From Anaerolineae bacterium (GTDB taxonomy: Bacteria > Chloroflexota > Anaerolineae > Aggregatilineales > UBA3940): 64,000 nt of DNA. Where the stretch lies: assembly GCA_016926985.1 (NCBI GenBank), contig JAFGNO010000093.1:9790-73789 (forward strand). The letters are read 5' to 3'. Positions 33,769 to 44,300 of this stretch are shown piece by piece; position 1 is the stretch's first letter, and each line of letters opens with the position of its first letter. The notes beneath the pieces were generated by a model, which saw only the letters and a list, made by a program, of their open reading frames with translations, was not told the DNA's origin and made no database searches. The position numbers and the translations under genes were made by a program.

Positions 33769-35055
33769 ATGTCTGACTACGCAAGCGGCGCACTGTATTC
33801 AAGCTCTCTCCCGGCAGGGCAGCGAGCTTATTATGAGCAGGTCCTGCTCGATACGCTGCGCACACAGTCCATTCTCGTTCCGTTCGCCATCATGAAGGAA
33901 GACTTCCGCGCCCGGGACACCGGCCAGATCGTTTACACTGAAGTCTTCGATCCGGAACCAAACTGGAACTCCGTTGCCGAAAGCACCATCTGGCTGACCG
34001 GGCAGCATCTGGACAGCCGGACCGTGAATATCGGTCTTGAAATTCACGGCGGCACCATCAAGGTTTCCGACTATAACGAGCTGGTCAACTTCTGGGCCAG
34101 CGGCGACTTGCGCGGCCTGTGCCGCGGCAAGCTCGGTGCCTCCATGGTGACAGAGCTTGATATCCTGATGCGCAACGCCATCCTGGATGCGCCGGCAGCC
34201 TACAAGCATTTCTCCGGCGATGCCACCAGCCGCTATGAGCTGGCGCAGAGCGACGTGTTTGACGTCAACCTCGGCGGCCTGGTGCGGGTGCACCTGGAGG
34301 AGCGCGACATCCCTGGCGTGATGAGCCCCGAAGACGGCGGCGGTGAAGTGATCGTCGGGATCACCAGCCCGCGAGTGATCTATGACATCCGCAAGGCCGA
34401 GGGATCTGCCTGGCTGGATGTGCAGAACTATCACCAGACCGGGCGCCCCTTCACCAATGAAGCGGGCATGTGGGATGCCGTACGCTATGTTAAAACCAAC
34501 CGCATGCGCATGTTCAACCACGGCAAGGTCATCGCCCAGACCACGCTGAACGGCGCAACCGTCGTCGGCCAGGGTGCCAAACAGGTGGTCGATCAGGTCT
34601 ACAACGTGGGCCAGAGCACCTCCACCCGCTACGTCACCGTAACAGACAGCTCCGTATTCAGCGTGGGCGATATGGTGACGATCCACTATGAAGGGGCTGC
34701 TGTGGACGATGGTGATGGCGGGTTCGCCGTACCGGAAAGTGACGGCACCCAGGAAACCCGCCGGGTTGTCGAGCTCAACGCAGGCGGCGCCAACCGCATC
34801 TCCTTTGACCGGCCCCTGATGAAGGAACATGCGGATGGTGACTATGTAACCAGGGCTGTGACCATTCACGCCACCGGCTTCATGGGCGGTCCATCCATCG
34901 TCTACGGTGTGGGTGAACGCCCCCACCCCATGATCCTGCCCAAGTTTGACGACCTGGGCATGATCAATCGCTTCAGCTGGAGAGGTTTCCTGAAATTCCA
35001 GCAGTACCGGCCGGAATGGATTGAAGTCGTGGAAAGCGGCGGCAGTAACACCTGA
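33769..35055 (+). CDS. Major capsid protein, HK97 fold
   Basis: 428 residues. The start YYEQVLLDTLRTQSILVPFA, with RDTGQIVYTEVFD and the helix ELDILMRNAILDAP, resembles the N4 gp56/P22-like group of HK97-fold capsid proteins. There is no N-terminal delta domain for protease removal, in line with a separate scaffold gene. An insertion of beta-type sequence is seen at about 290-350. GAAGGAG precedes the ATG. Expected to be the most abundant virion protein. Confidence 0.85.
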   Translation: MSDYASGALYSSSLPAGQRAYYEQVLLDTLRTQSILVPFAIMKEDFRARDTGQIVYTEVFDPEPNWNSVAESTIWLTGQHLDSRTVNIGLEIHGGTIKVSDYNELVNFWASGDLRGLCRGKLGASMVTELDILMRNAILDAPAAYKHFSGDATSRYELAQSDVFDVNLGGLVRVHLEERDIPGVMSPEDGGGEVIVGITSPRVIYDIRKAEGSAWLDVQNYHQTGRPFTNEAGMWDAVRYVKTNRMRMFNHGKVIAQTTLNGATVVGQGAKQVVDQVYNVGQSTSTRYVTVTDSSVFSVGDMVTIHYEGAAVDDGDGGFAVPESDGTQETRRVVELNAGGANRISFDRPLMKEHADGDYVTRAVTIHATGFMGGPSIVYGVGERPHPMILPKFDDLGMINRFSWRGFLKFQQYRPEWIEVVESGGSNT

Positions 35056-35070
35056 GTGTAAGGAACAGCG

Positions 35071-35736
35071 ATGACCACCTGGGCGCAGTTTCTGGCTGAG
35101 ATCAGAACAGACATTCGTGATGACAGCGCGACCCCGCGCTGGAGCGATGCCCTGCTGCTGCTCTATGTCCGGGACGCGCTCAGGGACTATTCCAGCTATG
35201 TACCGCGCATTGTGCTGCGCGAAGAACTATCCGTGGTGGAGGGGGTCACTCCCCTCCCCGCGGAGCTGCTGGACATTATCTATGTGGAAAGCCCGCAGGA
35301 CACGTACTTACTGGAGCGCAGTCCACAGCCCGGCACCCGTGTTCCAGCGGGATTATCCAAGCGATATTACTACCGACAGGGTGCTCAGCTGATCCTGTGG
35401 GGCGCCAGTTCTGAAGATCCGGTCTGGCTTACCTATGCAGCCAATCACCTGGTCCCCGCCTCCACCGCAGAGACTACCTTTGAAATGACGTTCCCGGACA
35501 TGGACGCGGAGATCATTCGGTTGTACGTCAAGGCGAAGGTGTATGAGCAAATGCGCAGTCGGCAGAGTGCCCTGGACCGGTTCAAAAACCGCAATCAGGG
35601 CGGCACCTCCACCCGGCAGGATAACCCCCTGGAACCGGAAGTTGCCAATCTTATGGAGGACTACTACGCCAAAATTTCTGAACGCGTAGGCGGAACGGGT
35701 TTCTATCTCCAGGTGCGCAACCGGAGAAACCGATGA
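35071..35736 (+). CDS. Head-tail connector (adaptor)
   Basis: 221 residues beginning with a helical bundle (TWAQFLAEIRTDIRDDSATP, then ALLLLYVRDALRDYSSYVPR), as in gp6/gp15-type adaptors that bind below the portal. The C-terminal helix (AKVYEQMRSRQSALDRFKNR) is typical also. Overlaps the next gene by four bases. Confidence 0.75.
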   Translation: MTTWAQFLAEIRTDIRDDSATPRWSDALLLLYVRDALRDYSSYVPRIVLREELSVVEGVTPLPAELLDIIYVESPQDTYLLERSPQPGTRVPAGLSKRYYYRQGAQLILWGASSEDPVWLTYAANHLVPASTAETTFEMTFPDMDAEIIRLYVKAKVYEQMRSRQSALDRFKNRNQGGTSTRQDNPLEPEVANLMEDYYAKISERVGGTGFYLQVRNRRNR

Positions 35737-36269
35737 ACGGGATTAATCTGGAGATCACCCGTCACCTGCAATCACGGCTGACGGATCGACTGATAACACA
35801 GATTGAACTGGATGACCCGGCCAGGGTGAGCATTGTCAAGATCGGAACCCTGGATGGAGAACCGGACCCGGCCGACGGACGCATCACGATCAAAGTGCAC
35901 GAAAACGATCCCGATGCCCTCGGTGGTACTGAATGGGTTGACGAGATCGTCTTTTCCGAGTGCGGCGGATCGGTAACGTGGTCGAGAAAGTTTTCTGTGA
36001 AAGCGAGAGCGTTGCTGGTCGATACAATGGAAAGTCTGGAGGAAGCGCGTTCGATTGCATCAACCTTGAAATCCCGGATCGAACTTGCGCTGTTGAGCGA
36101 TCTTTTTACCGGGGTTCAGTCCGGAAATGAATATGTCAGCCGGGGCATCACCTCGGAAGATCTGGAAGTGGAGATGCTGCAGGGCGGTGGACCGCCGGAT
36201 AGCTACGACTTTCAGATGAAATTCCGGTTTGACATCTGGACAACCTTGACAGGAGTATATGATGGCTAG
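35733..36269 (+). CDS. Head-tail joining or tail terminator protein
   Basis: 178 residues, alpha/beta mix, with the order of a tail completion protein: N-terminal helix NLEITRHLQSRLTDRLI, beta core, then LKSRIELALLSDLFTGVQ and a final strand YDFQMKFRFDIWT. Position before the tail tube gene supports terminator or stopper. No direct family match. Its 3' end overlaps the tail tube start. Confidence 0.65.
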   Translation: MNGINLEITRHLQSRLTDRLITQIELDDPARVSIVKIGTLDGEPDPADGRITIKVHENDPDALGGTEWVDEIVFSECGGSVTWSRKFSVKARALLVDTMESLEEARSIASTLKSRIELALLSDLFTGVQSGNEYVSRGITSEDLEVEMLQGGGPPDSYDFQMKFRFDIWTTLTGVYDG

Positions 36270-37587
36270 TGCAGAAGGAACCTTTCTCGGGATCGCCAGG
36301 CAAAGCGCGAAGGGGACCCCGAATACTACCGATGCGGATTTCAAGTATTTTCTCTTCCGGCAGAGCAGCGTCAGTCCCAACAACATGCTGCTGCCGCTGG
36401 ACATGGAAGTCGGCGGCGGGGCCATGTCCCGCGGGATGGTCAAGGCAGGCGTGACATCGGGTGGAGGTCTGGACCTTATCCCGCGTCCCTCCACGCTGGG
36501 CTCGCTGCTGTATGGAGCACTGGGTCAGGTCAGCACAAGCATGGCCCACGCAGATGCCGAAGCTGTCCTGGAGGAGACAGTTCTCACCACCAGCACCCAG
36601 ACCATCACGACAGGACTTACGTCGCCCGTGACCCCTTCCATTGTCGTCGTTGTTCCCGGCCCTGCGGGGCTGAGCTTCTCCGGCACGGTCGTGGTGACCG
36701 GCACCGATGCAGCCGATGCACCTGCTACGGAGAATTTCATCTTTGATGAAGACACCGAAGCCATTGCCGGCACTCAGGTATTCAAGACCATCACGGAGGT
36801 TGGGCTGCCGGTTCGTGTGACCGAAGACGACACGATCTCGCTGGGCCTCGTGGATGCCTGGCAGCATACCTTCACCATACCGACCGATCCATTTGATGCG
36901 CCCTATTGGACCATCCGGCATGCACCCGGAGGGAAATGGGGTGAACAGTATCAGGATGCCCGCGTTGCAGCGTTAGGTCTGAACTTTGCCGGAGCCCGCT
37001 TTCTGGAAGGCGCTGCTGCATTCATGGGCGGCCTGCCTACCCCCGGTGTCTCCATGACAACCTGGGGTGCTGCGGCCCTGGTGGATGATGGCCCACAGTT
37101 CCTGGCACCAGTTTCGAGCATCCAGCTTCCCAGCGGCTCCAGCCTGAAGGTTCTCTCCGGCAGCGTCAACTTCGGATTGAACATCCCCCTGGATGAACAG
37201 TGGATTGTTGGTTCCTACGTACCGGATGCGTTTGATATCAATCAGCGTTCGGTGGCGTTTTCCCTCAATGTGAAAGTGGACGATGCGACCCTGTATAACA
37301 AGATGATGTATGACGGGGCCGGCGCGGTGACCGCCTGGGCTGCCGAGCTGTATGAAGAAGGCGATATCCTGCTGCGCTTCGACAGCCCGCAGGAAGCAGC
37401 GGAGGGAACACCCTACCGGCTCAGCATCACGGCCAACTCCAGCGAGAACAATGTCCAGTGGGCGGCATCTCCGATTGGCATCCGCGCCGGACGGCAGCTG
37501 GTCCTCAACCTGACCGGCCTGGTCAAGAATGTCAGCGCCGGGGACCCCCTTACCTGCACCCTGATCAATCAGGATGAGAGCTATTAG
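36262..37587 (+). CDS. Major tail tube protein
   Basis: 441 residues. The start GTFLGIARQSAKGTPNTTDA is a hallmark of long-tail tube proteins of the Phage_tube_2 kind. Beta-rich throughout, with a likely Ig-like insertion at 95-200. AGGAG lies at six bases from the ATG at 36262, preferred over the ATG three bases earlier. Polymerises around the tape measure. Confidence 0.82.
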   Translation: MASAEGTFLGIARQSAKGTPNTTDADFKYFLFRQSSVSPNNMLLPLDMEVGGGAMSRGMVKAGVTSGGGLDLIPRPSTLGSLLYGALGQVSTSMAHADAEAVLEETVLTTSTQTITTGLTSPVTPSIVVVVPGPAGLSFSGTVVVTGTDAADAPATENFIFDEDTEAIAGTQVFKTITEVGLPVRVTEDDTISLGLVDAWQHTFTIPTDPFDAPYWTIRHAPGGKWGEQYQDARVAALGLNFAGARFLEGAAAFMGGLPTPGVSMTTWGAAALVDDGPQFLAPVSSIQLPSGSSLKVLSGSVNFGLNIPLDEQWIVGSYVPDAFDINQRSVAFSLNVKVDDATLYNKMMYDGAGAVTAWAAELYEEGDILLRFDSPQEAAEGTPYRLSITANSSENNVQWAASPIGIRAGRQLVLNLTGLVKNVSAGDPLTCTLINQDESY

Positions 37588-37588
37588 C

Positions 37589-37604
37589 TTTTTGACGTCG
37601 AAAA
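37589..37604. promoter_or_regulatory. Dispersed palindrome, site 10
   Basis: TTTTTGACGTCGAAAA, one mismatch. Starts two bases after the stop of the tail tube gene and lies 50 bases before the chaperone start. Confidence 0.88.
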
Positions 37605-37654
37605 CAGAGAGGGGCGCCCCTGCTCCTCTCTTCCATTCTCCCTGGAGGCCCTCC

Positions 37655-38095
37655 ATGAATTTCGGACAGTATGCTGTACTCGAACCGTTTACCTATCACT
37701 TCAGGAAAATGCCGGAATGGACCTGGCGTTTTCGAGCCCCCACTTCCGGAGATGAACTGAAAATGCTTCAGTTTATGAACCGGGCCCAGCTTCAGCCCGA
37801 CCGCGGCCTTACGCCTCCTTCCTGGCTGGAAATGGCGCATCGTGAAATTTCGCTGACCTTCGCCGGAACTACGATCCCAGTAAAAGAGGATGCACCGGTT
37901 GAAGAGGGCGGAAAACCCCTGATCGCAGAAGGACTGTCCCTTGAGAAAATCGAACTGATCCTGCAGGCCATGCCGCATGAGATGATCATGGAGATCTGGC
38001 AGGCCATGGGCGAGCATGTCCCCGGTTGGGGTTACCAGATTGCTCCCCGTGCGGAAATCGGAGACGGCGACCCAAAAGCAGTTCGGGACGATTAG
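37655..38095 (+). CDS. Tail assembly chaperone (gpG-like)
   Basis: 146 residues, helical, GGAGG seven bases before the ATG. It lies between tail tube and tape measure genes as in lambda. It should coat the tape measure during tail assembly. Near its end it has the slippery heptamer CCCAAAA at 38071-38077, from which a longer product is made by -1 shift. Confidence 0.82.
   Translation: MNFGQYAVLEPFTYHFRKMPEWTWRFRAPTSGDELKMLQFMNRAQLQPDRGLTPPSWLEMAHREISLTFAGTTIPVKEDAPVEEGGKPLIAEGLSLEKIELILQAMPHEMIMEIWQAMGEHVPGWGYQIAPRAEIGDGDPKAVRDD
38071..38077 (+). promoter_or_regulatory. -1 frameshift slippery site
   Basis: CCCAAAA placed as C CCA AAA in the zero frame, a valid X XXY YYZ heptamer. Zero frame stops 18 bases later at TAG; the -1 frame stays open to 38340. 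Confidence 0.82.
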
Positions 38096-38340
38096 GGGAC
38101 CTGGAAGAGTACGTCAAGGACTACATCGTCACCTATCGTGAAGATGATCCGGTACTGAATTTCTACATTTCCCTGGTACTGGAGGCGAACAATACTGGGC
38201 ACGACATCTTCTCGGTAGGGCTGCTGGACCGGCCTGTCTTTTTTGAACGGTATTTGCGCCGGTGGGTCCGGGAAGGCATGGCAGAGCTGGCCCTGCAGCA
38301 GGACTTTCAGGACAAGGTATTCAAAGGGGATGTGAGGTGA
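38077..38340 (+). CDS. Frameshift extension (gpGT-like)
   Basis: Second half of the G-T fusion, reached only by the -1 shift at CCCAAAA: it continues as SSSGRLGDLEEYVKDYIVTY and ends KVFKGDVR, 87 residues. Joined to 141 residues of the chaperone this gives about 228. It has no ribosome site or start codon of its own. The length and the acidic/aromatic composition suit a T domain that brings the tape measure to the tube protein. Confidence 0.8.
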   Translation, partial: SSSGRLGDLEEYVKDYIVTYREDDPVLNFYISLVLEANNTGHDIFSVGLLDRPVFFERYLRRWVREGMAELALQQDFQDKVFKGDVR

Positions 38341-38385
38341 TCGCCTCCCACCTCTCATCCCCCTATTCCCCACAGAGCACACACC

Positions 38386-41300
38386 ATGGCAAGACGGAGC
38401 AAATCCAAACGGGCTTTCCTTGAAAACCGCGGTTACGAGGACAGCTCCCCGACCCGGTATGATCCCTATTCCAAGCTGGATCATGCCCGCGCGCTGTCTG
38501 CTGCCCTGCAGTATGACGGACCCTCTTCGTCTTCCTACTACAAAGCCCTGATCCGGGGGATCCAAAACACCCGCCAAGCGTTTCCGAATACCGACTTCCC
38601 GGCCCTGATGAAGACCCGCGTGGACCTCGATACCTATTGGGATAAGGGCTGGGGGGAGCCCCCCACCAGCGTCCAGGCCGCCATGAACCGGATCATCGAA
38701 AGCCTGGGTCCATATGCTGCTCAGGTGGCCGGCAAGCAGGGCAGTAACTGGGAAAACGCCCTCTCCACGTTTTTCTACGGCAGCCGGCACGCACAGGGCA
38801 CACAGCACATGGGCGTCTTCGGTGCGGTTTTCGACTACGATTTCAAACGCGGCGGAGGCATGCCCTTCACCTTCCTGGCCGATCGCGGCCTGGCTGCGCT
38901 GAAAGCTGAGGAACGCGGCGATCGCAAGGATTTCAACCCGATGGTGTTCTCCTCCTTTGAGTATACGAACGAAGAGGGGGAAACCGCCTTCGCAGAGGAG
39001 CTCCTGCACGGCACGATGGCTACGGTTGGTGCTGGAGATCCTGTCGGGAATCTCCCTCCGGAGCTCAGTTCCTACATCCAGATGCGTCAGACCGGGGAGC
39101 TGCAGTACGGCACCCGGTATCCCTTGACGTTTCCAGATACCGGGAAAGTGGTCCATGTGCCTTCGGAAGAGTTGTATACCCAGATTGACCGGGTTACAGA
39201 AAACTTCACCCACTATGACCGGTCCAGGGGACTGGACTGGTGGCCTGAACAGGGACATGGGCTCACAGCACCGATCATGAACCCCAGCATGCCTCATCTG
39301 TGGGCGCAGCAAACCCATTTGCACCGCAACGATTTCAACGCGCTGAAAGGATATTTCAGGGCCTACTCAGACCGACAGCTCGATCCGGAAGGGCTGTACC
39401 CCATCTCCATGGCGCACTACGGCTTCAGAGGCGTGCGCTACGCCTCCGGGAAACGGCTGTCGGATGCAATCGGTGTCATTCTTCACACGGCTCACGAGTT
39501 CTCCCTGGGCATCCAGCCGGATTTCAAGCTCGGTTCCGAACCGGACAACATGGACAGATTGGAAGAGACACTGGCAAGGCAACCAGACGATCTTGCCAAT
39601 CTGTCGCATCATGTCTACCACGGACCAATCACATCCCTGAACGAGACCACCGGCCAGCTGGACGTCGCTCCTGGATCGTTGGACCTCGGTGTGAGCACCA
39701 CCAACCTGCCGCGCCCGCGCTTTTCAGACACCCAGCGTCAGTCCATTCTGTCCAGGGCCGCTGCCGCCGGAGACCCGCGTGCTTCTGCCATGCTCCAGAT
39801 GGCCAGGAATGGGGAAACCGGCCTGGAAGACATGTTCGTCAACTGGTATCAGGAAACGATCCGCGGCGAGCATGCCGGCGCAAGACGAGTGCGATCGGAC
39901 CAGTGGTACGACAACGCCTTGAGCGATCTGCAGCATCTGGGTGGAGATATCCAGCGACGAAGCGAACAAGGGTATGCGCGCGGCCAGTCGCCTGCTGCCA
40001 GGACCCTCATGCAGCGCATCATGAATTTGTACCCTCAACTGGAAATGGAAGCAGAGGAACCGGGGTATTTCCGGAACGATGCCAGCTACCGGGTTGGAAA
40101 CCGGATGCAAAAGGGGTGGGACATCCATAAACAGATTGGCGTCCTGCGCAACGATTTTTATGCATGGCAGCGGGACATGCGCGAGGCCCAGGAGACGGGC
40201 CAGTTACCCACGGATGAAGTCTCAGCGGCAGGCCCCCGGCGTTCCTTTTTTCCGGATGGCCGCGCGGTCGTTGATGATTATCAGGAATACGGCTTGCCGG
40301 GGCCTGTCTCCGTGCAGGATGGCGGCGCCGGTGATCCGTATGTGGTCTCCCACCCGGTTGCCACACTTGAAAAGGATGATCCGCGCGACGACCCCATGCT
40401 GAGCAGGGATGAGGAGGGAAAACGCCGGATGGGTTCAGGCGAGATGCTCGCGGACGCCCTGTCTGCCAACCCCGCCCAGGGAACCATCCCGCGCACCTAC
40501 CACCGGGCTCTGCAGCGCCGGATGGCATCCGGGCGCTGGCCCAGGCTGAATGACGATGCTCCCTTCCGCACTGCCCAGGCTCGGGCAGCCGAACGGGTCC
40601 GGCATCGCAATGCCCAGCACAATATTGTGATTGGAAAACTGCGGTACCCCACCTCCCCATCCATGCAGGCTGCACAGGCCCGGCTCGAAGAAATGCGGGT
40701 GGAAAACGAAACGCGTACCGCCCGCCGGACCGCCCTGGCCGTTCGAAGGACCGGCACCCAGCTGGTGACAGCGAAACAGGCGCGTGCCATGCGGTTGCTC
40801 GATGGTACCGATGCACAGGAGAGGACCCCTGACACCTTCATTGCCAATGAAAAGGGCATTGTCATAAGGCAGAAGGATATGGATGATGCTGCGCGTTGGT
40901 ACTGGCAGGACGCCCTCGAAGAAGAAGTGTCGATAGCTGCTGAGGAAGGTACAGGGTATCAAACCGGGCATCTCAGTGAAGACGAATGGCATCGACAGCA
41001 AGCGGGGTTGCCTCTGTCCTATCCAGGTCATCGATCCCCGGTTCGCTCTCAAAGAATCATTCGTTCTGCTCCGGAACGAACCCAAACACCGGTCCCTGCT
41101 TCTGCCGGCGGTGGGTCCGCTGGGACGTCTCCCGTACCGGTTTCCGGGGGTGCATCCGGGGGTTCCGGCGGCGGCAAGCCCCCCGGACCTCCCCTGGCTC
41201 CGGAAAGTGGTTTCTGGCACGACGAGGAGGAAGGGTCTCCACACGAAAGCGGAGCCTCTGCCCCCGGACATCCTGATCCGTCCCCGGTCCCCATGACCGA

Positions 41301-44300
41301 AGAGGAACAGCAGCGCATCGCGGCACATGGACAGCGAGCCCGCCAGCAGATGCAGGAGTGGCTGGAAAGCAGCAGCCGGTTCCGCGGCACGGGCGGCCAT
41401 CGGCCGGACCCGCGCCAGTTTGTCGGAAACATCCGAGACAGGCTTTCGGATGAGTTCACCCCGCGTGGTTGGGAGCGGCATGCTGCGAAGCATCCGAACA
41501 AAGCCAGCCACGCAAACCTTGGCCTGTACCGCGCCGAAACAGGCCAATGGCACATCCCTGGAACAGGAGAGATTTCCCTGTCTCGGGATGAAATGTCTGA
41601 AGCCAGTGATGTCGCCCGCGGCGCGCTGACCTACGCCACCAACATGCCCGTTGGTGGCAGTAAAATGGCAGTCTTTGCCAACCTCAACAAGCGCATGACG
41701 GATTTCATCCGTGAGTGGTCTGATCAGCAGATTGCCCATCTGGAAGAAGCGATCAAAGATCCTGCTGAACAATCCCTTGCCAAACGCCAGCTGAATAAAA
41801 CCGTGGTCCAGGCCAGGGAAATGGTCACGGGCATGCTCAAGGACATTGCCGACGAAGAAAGCGTCAAAGACTTCGGGGATCAGGCATATACCCCACAAAG
41901 AATGGCAGCGTCTGCACTGCGCAAGCTGACCGAAACTCCCGGCGCGCTGCCAGAAACCCTGCGGGAAGATATTTTGCATGGCGTCCACGCCGTGGGCGGC
42001 TGGAAGCAGGTCAACAAACTGGGTGGGTTCTACGGCGGCGGCGACACCGGGGACCAGATGTATGAAGTACGCGCCGGCGCAGATGATGTACGCGGACCCT
42101 TGTCCCTGTTTGGACATCCGCTTGGTCGTGCCATGCAGACCCTGTATTACATGAAACGCACCTGGCAGATGCTGGCCCAGCCAGCCATGCAGGATATGGC
42201 TGCCTACGGGGAAGGGCAGCTGCCCCTGGAACGTGTTGCAGGCGGGGTTGACTTCGGTGCCTCAGCGGGTGGTCAGGGGTATCGCGCCGGGGTCCTGTCG
42301 GACTGGCTCGGACAGGGTGCATTTGATGTTGTCGGCGGTTTTGGCCGGATCTCCCAGCCCATGACCCAAAGTCCTGCGCTGGGACGCATGGCCGCAGCCG
42401 GCGGGATTGGGGGCGGCCTGGCGATTGCCGGTCAGCTGGCCGCGGCCGGCATCCCCGGTGTGGTTCCAGGCCTGGCTGCTGCCGGTCCGATCGGACTGAT
42501 TGCCGGAGGCGCCCTGGCTGCCGGGACGGTTGGCATGGAAATCTACAATGCTGCCACCGGGTCCGACGTGTCCTGGACCGGAATGATTAACGGGCTGGCG
42601 GACTATCATGCGGCCGCCACCTGGTATACCGGTGACAAGGGCCTCTTTGTGGGATACAACCGGGATCTCATGCAGTACCTGGCCCAACCCGGAACCAATA
42701 TGGCAGGGCTCGTTGAGGAGTATCGTTCCCAGATTGCCAGTGGTGGACGCCTGGATATCGACCAGATGAATGATGTGGCCGATCGGGTTTCCCAACTGTC
42801 TGGGATGAAGCAGAAAGAAGCGGAAGATCTGGTCGCGGGGTTCCTTGGAGCGACGGGGGTTGAAGGGGATCTGTCCCGAACCGTATTGGGCAACCAGACT
42901 GCACCGGATATTCTGGAAGCCCTGACGGAGGCCGCCAACCGAAGCGGGACCGGCCTCGATCAGATGCTCAGCCAGGCCCTCGGCTACGGAACCAGTCTTG
43001 GATATGCTCCGGGGACAGACGGCTCCTGGGAAGCCATGTCCCGGTTTGCAGGCATGGACGTTCCTTCCCGTACGAGGGCTCTCTCCACTGCCGGGGACAC
43101 AGCCAGCCGGACCTCCATGCTGCGCCAGAATGTAAGCCGGGATGTGGTTGGCACAGAAGAACTCTCCCGGTATGCCGAACGTTTTGAAACCGGCGCGCAG
43201 GCTCAACGGGCCAACACCTATATCGGGGCCATGGTTGCTGGCGGCCTGGAGCAACGCGGTGCCATGTCGTTAGGGGCTGCCCTGGCTCAGCAGCCGGCTG
43301 GCACAGCCAGCCTGCGTTATTCCACCATGGGTACTCTGGGGGACCTGTTTGGTGCCGGTGGCTATGCTGCCGGCTTCAGCCTGACAACCGGGATGAATTA
43401 CAGTCAGACAGCCCTGACTGCACAGATTGCCGCAGGGGATCTGGGAGCGATGTCCTATGCCTCACACCAGGGCATGCTCGGCTCGCAGTATAGGTTCCAG
43501 GACATCTATGGTGCGCCCCTGTTCCAGACGGACTGGTCCGGGTTCCTCGACATGGGCATGGCAAACGCTCAGGCAGGAACGCCCGGAGCAGGAATGAGGT
43601 TCGGCCAGCTCGTGCAGGCCAGCGCCTCCGGCATGACCGATCCCCGTCAACTGACAGAGATGTTTTTCCGCGGCGGCGGTGTAACTCTCCCCGGCGGAGC
43701 GATGGAAGCCCTGGTGGGTGGTTATCGGGGATACACCGGCTGGGAGGCTGTGGATCAGTGGGGCTCGGACCGACGCTACCAGGCTCAGGCTGCTCAGGCC
43801 GGGCTACAGGCCCAGGGTGTCCGGGCAGACATGGCGTATTACTGGGGATCGGGCAGCTGGGACAACCCCGGTCGCGGGTCGCTGTGGTGGCTGGAAGATG
43901 AACAGCGCACCATGGGATACCGTCATCAGCAGGCGGACTTTGCCTACAACGCCCGCAGAGCGCAAACCTCCAATCAATTTGCCCTGCGCGGGGAAGAGAT
44001 CTCCGAGCGGCAGATGGCTGCCAGCCATGACTGGCAGCGGTACTCACTCAGCCATCAACGCACACAGCAGCTTCAGAGCCGGCAGTGGACACGGGAAGAC
44101 TGGCAGTATCAGGACCAGATGACCAGCCTTAATAACAGCTGGGCTCTGGATGATATCAACGAGGCGATCCGGCTCAGTTCCGGGCGGGAGCGCCGGCAGC
44201 TTGTCAGGCAGCGGGAACGCACAACCCTGACCCAGAACCTTGAAGGAGAGCATCTGGACGAAACCCGCTCACGGCAAGAGCAGCTGTGGGCGATGGAAGA

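Noticed and set aside
38828..38843. Further palindrome copy TTTTCGACTACGATTT
   Set aside because: Only the left half fits; the right half has five mismatches.
40435..42117. 560-codon frame antisense to the tape measure
   Set aside because: Shadow frame, composition not protein-like, no ribosome site.
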